Positions 16,817 through 24,988 of a DNA stretch of 64,000 nucleotides are shown piece after piece (the first letter of the stretch is position 1; the number at the start of each line of letters is the position of its first letter). The translations under genes and the position numbers were made by a program. A model generated the notes under the pieces. The model was not told the origin of the DNA, ran no database searches, and saw only the letters and a list, made by a program, of their open reading frames with translations. The DNA is from Alphaproteobacteria bacterium (lineage in GTDB: Bacteria; Myxococcota_A; UBA796; GCA-2862545): contig JACKER010000010.1 of NCBI GenBank assembly GCA_020632925.1, positions 62,001 through 126,000 of the forward strand. The letters run 5' to 3'.

Positions 16817-18471
16817 CGGCGCCTCCGACGGATCAACAGCACCAACGGCAAGGCCACCAGCCCCGACCCGCCTCCCGTCGCGTCACAATCACACCCTCGC
16901 GCCACGAAGGTGCCGGGCACGCGATCGAGGCCCACGGGGTCGCCGGTCGTCGTCGGGTCGGCCGTGTCACCCGGGCCGTCGGTGGGTCCGTCGGTGGGCG
17001 AGGTCGTGCCGCCGCAGCCCACGTCGTCGGGCGTGCCGGCGTCGCAGTCGTCGTCCACCCCGTTGCAGGTCACCTCCGTGTGGTCGGGCGAGCGGTCCGG
17101 ATCGGTGTCGTCGCAGTCGTCGTCACAGGTGCTGACGCCGTCCTCGTCGACATCGGGGGCGTCCTCGGTGGACGGATCGCAGTCGTCGTCCACCCCGTTG
17201 CAGGTCGTCTCCACGCCGCTCGGGTATCGGTAGGGGTCGCCGTCGTCGCAGTCGTGACACTCGTCGAAGCCGTCCCGATCGGCGTCGACCGCGTCCGGCG
17301 TCCCCGGGACGCAGTCGTTGTCGAGGCCGTCGCACTTCACCTCTGCCTTGCCGGGCGTCACGGCGAACTCCGTGTCGTCGCAGTCGCTGCACATGCCCAC
17401 GCCGTCGCCGTCGCCGTCGGGGTCGTCCTCGGTGGCGGCGTCGCAGTCGTCGTCCACCCCGTTGCAGGTCCTCTCCGGCTCGCCGGGGTTCACGTCGGGG
17501 TCGGTGTCGTCACAGTCCGTGGCCGTCGTGTACCCGTCGAGGTCGAGGTCGAGGTCGGGGATGTCCACCCACTCGCCGTCGCCGCCATCGTCCCCGTTCG
17601 ACAGGGGCAGGATGCTGTTCCCGCCGCGGCCGCCATCCACCCGCACGTTGCAGGACGAGGTGTCGATGCCCAGCGTCACGATTCGGCCGCCACCGCCACC
17701 GCCGCCGCCGCGGCCGCCCGCCGTGCCCCCGCTCCCACCGGCGCCACCCTGGACCCGCAGGTCTCCCCGGCAGAGGCCCCCGGTGGCGTGGAGCAGGATG
17801 CCGCCGCCGGCGCCCCCACCACCTCCGGCGTCGATCAGCGCCGACGAGCCGGTCCCACCCCGGGCCTCCACGAGAGCCGACGAGGCGAGGGTCATCGTCC
17901 CCCTGGCTCCGAGCTCGATGGCGCCGCCACCGCCAGCGCCGTTGCCGTTGCCGTTGCCGCTGGCCCGGCCGCCGCCGCTCCCTCCCTGCAGCGTGGTGAG
18001 GAGGTCGCCGTAGGCCGCGCCGCCGGCCGCGTTCCCGCTGGCGCCCCCGTCGGCGCCGTATCCGCCGCCACCCGCGCCACTGTTCGTGCTCTGCCCGCCG
18101 CCGGGCCCGCCGCCGACGAGCGAGGCCGAGGACGCGCCATCGAACCCGCCCGGTCCGCCCGTCCGCCCGTCCGCGGTGACCACGATCTCCGCGTCGAGGA
18201 AGAAGTCGCCTCTCGACAGGATCGCGAAGGGGCGGCTGCCCGAGGCCTCGAGGTCGCGCTGCAGGTCCACGTCGTCGAAGGTGAAGACCACGGTGTTGCC
18301 GGCGAGCACGCCCGTGACCACGCCCAGTCCGGTGGCGCTCATCGAGCGCGTGTCCGTGTCCACGACCACCGTTCCGGCCGGTGACAGCGAGGCCCCCAGG
18401 GACGAGAAGGCCCCGGGATCCAGCGGCGCAGCGACCGAGGCCGCCATCAGGATCATCCACCAGCACGACAC
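16807..18471 (-). CDS. Glycine-rich secreted protein with MopE-like DCDD repeats and MYXO-CTERM-like tail
   Basis: The 554-residue protein has an uncharged signal-like start (MSCWWMILMAASVAA-P). A Gly-rich region of about 200 residues resembles PE_PGRS-like or beta-helical stretches. Then come four to five Asp/Cys repeats of the form DCDDTDPDVNPG...TCNGVDDDCD, the putative metal-binding (MopE-type) motif found in Myxococcota and Methylococcus surface proteins. The end, GCDCDATGGGSGLVALPLVLLIRRRRRWT split over the last 29 residues, has the Cys, hydrophobic helix and poly-Arg order of MYXO-CTERM sorting signals. It is probably surface-anchored and may bind Ca or Cu. It is followed by the overlapping membrane kinase gene. 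Confidence 0.85.
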   Translation of the reverse strand: MSCWWMILMAASVAAPLDPGAFSSLGASLSPAGTVVVDTDTRSMSATGLGVVTGVLAGNTVVFTFDDVDLQRDLEASGSRPFAILSRGDFFLDAEIVVTADGRTGGPGGFDGASSASLVGGGPGGGQSTNSGAGGGGYGADGGASGNAAGGAAYGDLLTTLQGGSGGGRASGNGNGNGAGGGGAIELGARGTMTLASSALVEARGGTGSSALIDAGGGGGAGGGILLHATGGLCRGDLRVQGGAGGSGGTAGGRGGGGGGGGRIVTLGIDTSSCNVRVDGGRGGNSILPLSNGDDGGDGEWVDIPDLDLDLDGYTTATDCDDTDPDVNPGEPERTCNGVDDDCDAATEDDPDGDGDGVGMCSDCDDTEFAVTPGKAEVKCDGLDNDCVPGTPDAVDADRDGFDECHDCDDGDPYRYPSGVETTCNGVDDDCDPSTEDAPDVDEDGVSTCDDDCDDTDPDRSPDHTEVTCNGVDDDCDAGTPDDVGCGGTTSPTDGPTDGPGDTADPTTTGDPVGLDRVPGTFVARGCDCDATGGGSGLVALPLVLLIRRRRRWT

Positions 18472-18513
18472 GCGGCCATTGTCGCACGAACGGGACCGCG
18501 CGCGGAAGGTCGA

Positions 18514-19929
18514 TCATGGCCCGTTGCGCGCGACCTCCACGGTCCCGCCCACCGCGGGAGCCGCCGCCACGGCCTCGGCGGCCGACGCTGGCAGGACGGG
18601 ACAGTCGGTGATCCGGAGGTCCCCACCCACCTCCTCCAACGCCGTCCAGCCCGTCAGCGCCTCCAGCGCCGGATCGTCGACGACGGACAGCGAGCCCCCG
18701 ATGCGGGTCAGGCCCTCGGGTCGCACCAGGTCGCCGACCCCGACCCTGCGCAGCACGAGGTCCCCCGCGCAGCTCTCGAGCGGCGGGAGCCCCAACGACA
18801 CGGCGGCGGGCAACACCTCCAGCCGCAGACCACCCACCCGGCGCAGCGACGCGAACGCGTCGTGCCCCTGCAGCGACGGCGCCTCACGCACCACGAGCTC
18901 CCCGCCCACCTCCTCGAGCAGGTCGAACCCGTCGACCGCCACCAGCCGCGGGTGCCGCGCGATCGTGAGCGACCCGCCGATCCGGGTGAGCACCGTGAAG
19001 CCGTCCAGCCGCGTGCCCCCGAGCTCCTCGATCACCACGTCCCCAGCGACCTGCTGCAGCTGCCCGAAGCCATAGAAGCCGCCGAGCGAGGGCATCCCGG
19101 ACAGCACGAGATCACCCCCCACGGTCCGCAGCGCGTAGCCCTCCCCGTCGATCGCCCGGACCGACGGCAGATCCTCAAGCGCCAGCGAGCCACCCACTTC
19201 CCGCAGGAGGGGTAGGCGCACCTCCTCCAGGGCTGGCAGATCACGAAGGACCAGGTCACCACCCACCGAGGCGAGCGTGGCCAGATCGGCCTCCGTCAGA
19301 TCCGTGAGCGATGTGAGCGACGTGTCACGCCCGATCTCGACGAGCCTCGGAGCTGACAGGCCCGTAACGCCGACTTCCGAACGCAGTGATCCCGTGAGCC
19401 TCTCCAGTACGGGCAGATCGGCCCACCCACCGGCCAGGACCAGGTCACCGTGCACCTCACAGAGGCACGGCAGCGACAGGTCACCCTGGAGCCGCAGGTC
19501 CCCCTCCACGACCAGCGCGAGCTCTCCGCAGAGCCCGGAGGCGTCCTCGGGCGCGCTCACGACGGTCGGCACACCGCAGTCCAGCGGGGCCGGCACCGAG
19601 GTCCCCGGCGCATCGCACGCGAGCCAGGCCAGGAGCGTGTCGCGATCGGCATCCTCGAGCCCGCCCGCGGGAGGCATCGCGCCCGCCTCCAGCATCGCCC
19701 GCACGCCGGCCTGCGAACGGCGCACCCCGGCGAGGGTGTCGAGGTCCACGCCCGGCGGCGCACCGTAGCGCAGGTCACCTTCGAGCTCGGACGAGTGGCA
19801 GGACGTGCACCAGGTGCGGAAGACGGGCTCGACCTCCTCCCACCCGTCGTCGCACGCGGGGGCGGACGTCGGCGGTCCCCCGCACGCGAGGAACACCAGC
19901 GCCAGCAGCTCAGGCCGGGTGCGCGCCAC
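18514..19929 (-). CDS. Lipoprotein with one c-type haem site fused to receptor L-domain-like repeats
   Basis: The 471-residue protein begins VARTRPELLALVFLAC, a lipobox with Cys16. A small cytochrome c-like domain follows: C41-T-S-C44-H45 (FRTWCTSCHSSE) and, downstream, the AGAMPPAGG segment that usually gives the axial Met, then DRDTLLAWLAC. From about residue 130 to the end there are about eight repeats such as VGGDLVLRDLPALEEV and IGGSLTIARHPRLVAVDG, the pattern of receptor L-domains or short leucine-rich beta-helices. The GTG start at 19929 overlaps the end of the DUF1501 gene by 20 bases. The haem domain resembles those in planctomycete-type DUF1549/DUF1501 clusters, which fits the two genes upstream. 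An outer-membrane electron-transfer or binding role is inferred. Confidence 0.8.
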   Translation of the reverse strand: MARTRPELLALVFLACGGPPTSAPACDDGWEEVEPVFRTWCTSCHSSELEGDLRYGAPPGVDLDTLAGVRRSQAGVRAMLEAGAMPPAGGLEDADRDTLLAWLACDAPGTSVPAPLDCGVPTVVSAPEDASGLCGELALVVEGDLRLQGDLSLPCLCEVHGDLVLAGGWADLPVLERLTGSLRSEVGVTGLSAPRLVEIGRDTSLTSLTDLTEADLATLASVGGDLVLRDLPALEEVRLPLLREVGGSLALEDLPSVRAIDGEGYALRTVGGDLVLSGMPSLGGFYGFGQLQQVAGDVVIEELGGTRLDGFTVLTRIGGSLTIARHPRLVAVDGFDLLEEVGGELVVREAPSLQGHDAFASLRRVGGLRLEVLPAAVSLGLPPLESCAGDLVLRRVGVGDLVRPEGLTRIGGSLSVVDDPALEALTGWTALEEVGGDLRITDCPVLPASAAEAVAAAPAVGGTVEVARNGP

Positions 19930-21214
19930 GGAACGGCACCACACCCGGCAACCAGCTGCCCGGGTCCACCCCCACCAGCTCCAGCAGGCCCGCGCAGAAG
20001 GCGTCGTAGCGGCAGAGCCGACCGTCGGCGCTCGGCTCGCCCGTCGCCAGGTCCATGGGCAGCGACTCCACCTGCTGGTCGGTCGAGCCCGAGACCGCGC
20101 CGCCCCGCACCGCGCCCAGCAACAGCGCCGAGCCATGGCCCCAGTGGTCCTTGCCGGTGGCCGCGTTGCGCAACGGCGTGCGCGTCATCTCGCTCACCAC
20201 CGCCACGACCGTCCGATCGAGGAGGCCTGCGTCCGACAGGCCGCTCATCAGGCGGTCCAGACCGGCGAACGTTCGCTGGAACATCCCGTGCTGTCCGACG
20301 TTGGCGTCGTGCGTGTCCCAGCGCTCGCGCGTGTCCAGGGTCACGGCGTGGCACACCCCGCGCGACAACAGCTCGACCGCGATGTCCGCCTGCTCGGCGA
20401 GCGAGGACGTCCGGCCCACGGCCAGCGCGCCCAGCACGGGCTCCGCCCGCTCCCGGAAGGCGTCACCCCGGTCGAGCGAGGCGATCAGGTCGTCCAGCGC
20501 GCGGTCGTTGGCCGCACCATCCCCGAACCGTCCCCGCAGTCCGTCCGCACGCCGACGCACCCAGGCCTCGAGGAGCGCGTCGTCGTCGGGGTGCGGCTCG
20601 AAGAAGGGGTAGTCCGACGGCGCGTTGACGGGCGCCCCGAGGGCCGAGGGGTCGAGCAGGCCCGCGAGCTGGGAGCTCGCACCGAGGCGCCCGCTGCTGG
20701 CGGCGAGCGGCCCCGCGATCGACCACCCCGACAGGTCGACGGAACCCAGCGGCAGCCCGGCGCCGTGGGCGTACCCGGCGATGGTCGCCATGTCGGGTGC
20801 GCGGCCGTCCTGCGTCGCCGTGAGCATGCGGTACCGGCAGGGCACGTGCGCGATCGAGCCGGACCAGATGCCGTTGACGACGTGCGCCGACCCGGACCAT
20901 CGCTCGAAGAAGCGCGCGACCGAGGGCCGCTTGCGGTCGTTGACGACGATCGGGATTCCCGAGAACGTCCGTACCGCCTCTCGATCCTCGGGATCGTCGG
21001 GATCCTCGTCGACCTCCGGGCCCTCGACCGGGCAGGGTCCGCCGCCCGGCGTCGTGCAGGACAGCTTCGGGTCGAAGCAGAAGGTCACGTCCCAACCGCC
21101 CTCCGCGAACACGACCACCAGGTGGCGGGCGTCTCCGGCCGCGCGGGAGCGCCCGAGCACGGGGACCGGCACCCCCAGCGCCGCCGCCGCCAGCAGCAGG
21201 TCGCGCCGACGCAT
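19910..21214 (-). CDS. DUF1501 family protein with Tat-like signal
   Basis: The 434-residue protein starts MRRRDLLLAAAALGVP, a twin-arginine-like signal (RRRDLLLA). The body fits DUF1501, a sulfatase/alkaline phosphatase-superfamily-like family: HLVVVFAEGGWD, SGSAHVVNGIWSG, CHAVTLDTRERWDTHD, VSEMTRTP and GKDHWGHGSALLLG. The conserved WDTH and DHWGH segments hold the likely metal ligands. It would be folded in the cytoplasm and exported. The ATG overlaps the stop of the DUF1549-like gene by one base. DUF1501 genes are typically paired with DUF1549/DUF1592-type genes, as here; the reaction is not established. Confidence 0.87.
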   Translation of the reverse strand: MRRRDLLLAAAALGVPVPVLGRSRAAGDARHLVVVFAEGGWDVTFCFDPKLSCTTPGGGPCPVEGPEVDEDPDDPEDREAVRTFSGIPIVVNDRKRPSVARFFERWSGSAHVVNGIWSGSIAHVPCRYRMLTATQDGRAPDMATIAGYAHGAGLPLGSVDLSGWSIAGPLAASSGRLGASSQLAGLLDPSALGAPVNAPSDYPFFEPHPDDDALLEAWVRRRADGLRGRFGDGAANDRALDDLIASLDRGDAFRERAEPVLGALAVGRTSSLAEQADIAVELLSRGVCHAVTLDTRERWDTHDANVGQHGMFQRTFAGLDRLMSGLSDAGLLDRTVVAVVSEMTRTPLRNAATGKDHWGHGSALLLGAVRGGAVSGSTDQQVESLPMDLATGEPSADGRLCRYDAFCAGLLELVGVDPGSWLPGVVPFRGAHPA

Positions 21215-22962
21215 CAGTACAGCTCCATGCGCGGGTCCTGCAGCAGCGCCGTGATCACGAGCTTCCAGCCCTCGGAGGGTCCGCCGGCACGAGCGGCACC
21301 CGACCGCCACAACGCCTCGAGCGCATCGACGTCGGCGGCGTCGGGTCGCAGCTCCCCCTCGATGCGCGCCATCAGGTCCACGATCTGCGCGCGCACCAGC
21401 GCCTCGTCGCGGTCCTCCGCCTCCACCCGGAGCAGCAGGTGCCGTTCGGCGACCGGCGCCGCGAGATCGGTGTCCACGACGTGGCCGGCGGCCTGTCGGG
21501 CGACCGTGCGCAGCGCGAGCAGCCCCGTCGGGGTGGGCGTGTGCGTGGGGTGGGTCACCGTGTACGCGTCCACGCCGCCCATCATCGCGCGGAACCCGTA
21601 CAGGTCGCTGTCCAGCAGATCGACCGGCCCCCAGCAGTCGTTCCCGTCGGCCTCGCAGCCCGGCAGGTCCTGGTCGGCGAGGAACCGGAAGCCGGTGAGG
21701 TCGCGCAGGGTGCGCGAGGCCTGCTCGGGTCGCAACGTCTGCAGTCCGACCGCGAATGGTGAAGGTTCATCGCCAGCGATGACTCGACGAGTGGCGAACG
21801 CGTCCGAGAGCACCACGGCCTCGACCAGCTGCCGGGCGGACCACCCCGACGCCACCAGGCCCTCCGCCAGCCCCGCGATCCAGTCCTCGGGCAGCTCGTC
21901 CCGGTCGCGCTGCGTGAGCCAGCCCGCGAACGTCCGTGCCGTGCAGGTGGCGAACCGGGGATCGGCCGTGACCTGCTGTCCGAGATCCACCAGGTCGATC
22001 CCAGGATCCCCGAAGAACGCGGGCGGATGGAGGTGGTGGTCGGCCCACCCGTCGGCCTCGGCCACGTCCCAGAACTTGAGCGGGTAGCACCAGTGCTCCG
22101 GCCGGTAGGCGCCGAGCGGCGGCTCACCGAGCGACCAGTCCCACTCACAGCCCAGGTCGTAGGCCTGGAGCACGGCGTTGCGCTGGATCTGCTCCTTGAA
22201 GCCCCAGAAGTAGGCCGCCAACGGATCGAGGGCGTCGTGGCAGGCGACGCACGCCTCCCGCGTGGACACCGCCTCGGCGACGGCGTCCGGATCGGAGACG
22301 TCGACCCCACCCTCCACGAAGACGTCGCGGTCGCCGAGGTCCTCACACAGCCAGGTGCGCGACACGAAGTTCGCGCGTCCCCGGTGGTAGTTGGCGGCGT
22401 TGCTGGTGTGCCGCCGCCAGAGCTGGCTGTCCGAGAGCAGTCCGGCGCGGGGACGCCCGTCCACCCAGTGGGTCGGCTGCCACTGGGGGCCCCCTTCGTC
22501 GAACGGAAGCCCGTAGACGTCGGCGACGATGCGGTCGGCGACCGTGTAGTCCGCAGTGAGGATCTCGGTGTACGGCCGATCCTGGAGCACCACCTCCCGT
22601 ACCAGGCGCAGCGGCGCCTCCGTGGTCGAGCGGTAGACGTCCGCCTGGTCCAGCCCGCGGTCCGCCAGCAGCCCGACGACGGGCAGCTGGTAGTTCGTGT
22701 CGTCGCGCAGCAGGTACAGCTCGGCGTGCCAGTCCTCGACCGTGTCCCCGAAGGCCTCGCCCGCCAACCACCCTTGAACCAGGCCCTTCAACGCGCCAGG
22801 ATCCTCGTCCACCGCCTGCAACTCGTCGAGCGATGGCCGCACGCCACGCACCGCCATCGACGCGCGCACGAGGTGCTCGGTGGGCGACAGGCGCTCCACC
22901 ATCGTCGGGGTGGCGGACGGTCCGCCCCCACACCCAGTGAGCACCAGCCAGATCGGACGCAC
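21214..22962 (-). CDS. DUF1549/DUF1592-like lipoprotein with CxxCH site
   Basis: The roughly 582-residue protein carries planctomycete-type markers: PYTEILTADYTVADRIVADVYGL, RRHTSNAANYHRGRANFVSRTWLC, and ACVACHDALDPLAAYFW with a haem-binding or cysteine CxxCH. The GTG start at 22962 gives VRPIWLVLTGCGGG, a short lipobox start with Cys11; a GTG at 22995 overlapping the histidine-kinase stop by four bases is the alternative and would add eleven residues. These proteins act outside the cytoplasm with DUF1501 partners; the reaction is unknown. The stop is coupled to the DUF1501 start. Confidence 0.83.
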   Translation of the reverse strand: MRPIWLVLTGCGGGPSATPTMVERLSPTEHLVRASMAVRGVRPSLDELQAVDEDPGALKGLVQGWLAGEAFGDTVEDWHAELYLLRDDTNYQLPVVGLLADRGLDQADVYRSTTEAPLRLVREVVLQDRPYTEILTADYTVADRIVADVYGLPFDEGGPQWQPTHWVDGRPRAGLLSDSQLWRRHTSNAANYHRGRANFVSRTWLCEDLGDRDVFVEGGVDVSDPDAVAEAVSTREACVACHDALDPLAAYFWGFKEQIQRNAVLQAYDLGCEWDWSLGEPPLGAYRPEHWCYPLKFWDVAEADGWADHHLHPPAFFGDPGIDLVDLGQQVTADPRFATCTARTFAGWLTQRDRDELPEDWIAGLAEGLVASGWSARQLVEAVVLSDAFATRRVIAGDEPSPFAVGLQTLRPEQASRTLRDLTGFRFLADQDLPGCEADGNDCWGPVDLLDSDLYGFRAMMGGVDAYTVTHPTHTPTPTGLLALRTVARQAAGHVVDTDLAAPVAERHLLLRVEAEDRDEALVRAQIVDLMARIEGELRPDAADVDALEALWRSGAARAGGPSEGWKLVITALLQDPRMELY

Positions 22963-22991
22963 GACGCCAGGGTATCCCGCCCCAAGCGCGA

Positions 22992-23915
22992 TCACGTGGC
23001 CGGCAGGTCCACCCGCGCCAACAGGCCACCGAGGGGGGAGGCCTCCAGCGACAGGACCCCTCCGTGGGCCGCCGCGCAGGACCGCACCGACAGCAGCCCG
23101 AGCCCGGAACCGCCGGCGCGTGTCGTGAAGAGCCCGGCGAGCACCTTCTCCCGGAGCGCCTCGGACAGCCCGGGTCCCGCGTCGTGGACCTCGAGCCAAC
23201 CGCCGCCCGGGGCGGCGCCCACGCGGACCTCGATGAGCGGCGCCTGGCTCCCCGCCTGGACCTGGGCAGCGTTGAGGACGAGGTTCCAGACGATCTGGTG
23301 GATCAGCGCGGACCGGAGCGGCAGAATCACCGATACCCCCCCTTCGAACCGGATCTCGCGCCCTACGACCTCGGGGTGTTTCCGAACGACCGCCAGCGCC
23401 TCCTCCACCACCTGGGCGAGGTCCGCCTCCTGCGCCGGCGACTGCTCGGGGTGGGCGGCGTCCCGAAGCCCCCGGGACAGCTCGGCGAGCCGGAGCGTCG
23501 CCCGTCCGGCCTCGTCGAGCAGCGCCGAGTCCGTGGTCCGTTCGTCCCGCAGCGTCTCGTGCACCAGGTGGAGCACGCTGAGGTAGTTGTTGATGTCGTG
23601 GCCGATGGCGGCGGCCATCACGCCCACCAGGGCTCGTTGCTCCGCCATCGCGAGCGCCGCCTGTTGCTGGATGACGCGCTCCGCCAGGGCGTCTCGCCGG
23701 CGCAGCAAGCCGTACGAGACCGCGAACAGGGCGAGGCTGGTCACGACGACGAAGGCGATGCCCTTGAGCTCCTCGACGCGGGTCAGCGCCTCCTGGCTCT
23801 GCACCAGCGCGCCGGCGACCCGTGAGGAGATCAGGATGTAGACGGCGGCCGATGCGCCGTACGCGAGCGCGAGCCACAACGCGCTCTTCAGGGCGGAGAT
23901 CCTCGCCGTCTCCAC
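22992..23915 (-). CDS. Membrane sensor histidine kinase, no adjacent response regulator
   Basis: The 307-residue protein has two membrane helices (about 10-30 and 50-71) enclosing a small external loop. A dimerisation/phosphoacceptor helix has H106 in GHDINNYLSVL, an H-x-x-N-N box like that of NtrB-type kinases. The ATPase domain shows NLVLNAAQ (N box), DAGPGL (G1) and GSGLGLLSVR (G2). It would autophosphorylate and pass the phosphate to an unlinked regulator. The frame ends by overlapping a possible start of the DUF1549-like gene, suggesting co-expression with that cluster. The stimulus is unknown. Confidence 0.9.
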   Translation of the reverse strand: METARISALKSALWLALAYGASAAVYILISSRVAGALVQSQEALTRVEELKGIAFVVVTSLALFAVSYGLLRRRDALAERVIQQQAALAMAEQRALVGVMAAAIGHDINNYLSVLHLVHETLRDERTTDSALLDEAGRATLRLAELSRGLRDAAHPEQSPAQEADLAQVVEEALAVVRKHPEVVGREIRFEGGVSVILPLRSALIHQIVWNLVLNAAQVQAGSQAPLIEVRVGAAPGGGWLEVHDAGPGLSEALREKVLAGLFTTRAGGSGLGLLSVRSCAAAHGGVLSLEASPLGGLLARVDLPAT

Positions 23916-23988
23916 GTCACCTCCGGGCGGTCGACCATACCGCCGACGGGAATGACGTAGATGTCAAGATCTCGCCGGGAGCGTGCTG

Positions 23989-24855
23989 TCAGGTCGCCAG
24001 TTGGCCCACCACGTGGTCCGCGAGCTCCCGGTACTGCTGCGCCGCCCGACACCCCGGGTCGAACGCGAAGATGTCCGTCCCGGCGTGCTGCGCCTTCGCG
24101 AGGCTGGCGTTGATGCCGATGCGGACGGGGAGCAACGCGGGCCCGAAGGCCTCCTCGATCTCCGAGACGATGGCCTCGTTCAACGTCGTGTTGCGTCCGT
24201 CCACGCGGGTCAACAGGACGCCGAGCACGTCGATCTGGGGGTTGAGGCGGTGCGCGATGGTGGACACCGTCTGTGCGAGCGCCGCGACGCCCTTGAGCGC
24301 GAGCGGGCTCGGATCGCACGGGATCAGCACCTGGTCGGCCGCCACCAGGCCGTTGATGGCCAGGTTCCCCTGGTTGGGGGGACAGTCGATCACGATGACG
24401 TCGTAGTGGGTGCGGGTCACGCGGAGCTTGTCGCGGAGCACGAACTCCTTGCCGATGCGCGTGCCCAGCAGGTCCTCGGTGGCCGCCAGGCCGGCGTCGT
24501 ACGCCGTGGCGTCGAGCCCGTCGATCCCGGTCGGCACCACCGCGTCCAGCACCTCGGACTCGGCCTCGTCCTGCAGCACGCGCGCGAGCGAGGGACCGGT
24601 CGCGGGCATGGTGCTCTGGAGAGCGGTCGCCACGTGCCCCTGCGGGTCGAGGTCGACGAGCAACACCCGCTTCCCGTGGAACCGCGCGAGGGCCGCCGCG
24701 AGGCTGACCGCGCTGGTGGTCTTGCCCACGCCACCCTTCTGGGCCGCCACCGCGACCACGACGGCGTTCCGGTCGCCCATCGCGCGGGCGGGAGCCCGAT
24801 CTCCGGGCGTGGACGACACCAGGCGACGGAGACCGACCTTGAGCAGGTTCCTCAT
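23989..24855 (-). CDS. Orphan ParA/Soj-family ATPase
   Basis: The 288-residue protein has the deviant Walker A K40-GGVGKTT, DLDPQGH, and Walker B DVIVIDCPPNQGN of ParA/Soj ATPases that position DNA or protein cargo on the nucleoid. The ATG at 24855 is preceded by GAGGTG at the right distance. It adds a basic, amphipathic N-terminal stretch (MRNLLKVGLRRLVSS) before the core that starts at residue 33. No ParB gene or parS site is nearby, so this is not a recognisable partition locus. Orphan ParAs often position polar complexes or carboxysome- or chemotaxis-like cargo; that is family knowledge only. Confidence 0.88.
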   Translation of the reverse strand: MRNLLKVGLRRLVSSTPGDRAPARAMGDRNAVVVAVAAQKGGVGKTTSAVSLAAALARFHGKRVLLVDLDPQGHVATALQSTMPATGPSLARVLQDEAESEVLDAVVPTGIDGLDATAYDAGLAATEDLLGTRIGKEFVLRDKLRVTRTHYDVIVIDCPPNQGNLAINGLVAADQVLIPCDPSPLALKGVAALAQTVSTIAHRLNPQIDVLGVLLTRVDGRNTTLNEAIVSEIEEAFGPALLPVRIGINASLAKAQHAGTDIFAFDPGCRAAQQYRELADHVVGQLAT

Positions 24856-24988
24856 GGCACACCTCGACGAAGTGCCGTCATGTTCACCATCGACACCGGA
24901 TCTGTCAAGTGTGTTCTAGGTATTGATTTGACATGTCAACCCTCTGTTCCGCGTGCGGCGTGATACCGCCCAACGTTCGGAGGTCGGG
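24856..24988. promoter_or_regulatory. Divergent promoter region with a perfect TTGACATGTCAA palindrome
   Basis: The region between parA-like and cobW-like genes is locally A+T-richer. At 24928-24939 it has the perfect 12-bp palindrome TTGACATGTCAA. A further half-site TGTCAA occurs at 24903-24908, in inverted register with the first half TTGACA across 19 bases. The palindrome also contains -35-like TTGACA hexamers on both strands, so it could be an operator overlapping both promoters. The regulator is unknown; ParA autoregulation or a zinc-responsive repressor of cobW are possibilities. Confidence 0.5.

Noticed and set aside
16807..18471. The glycine-rich region as a collagen or silk-like repeat.
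   Set aside because: Glycines do not occur in a strict Gly-X-Y period, and the Asp/Cys DCDD repeats fit the MopE-type motif better.
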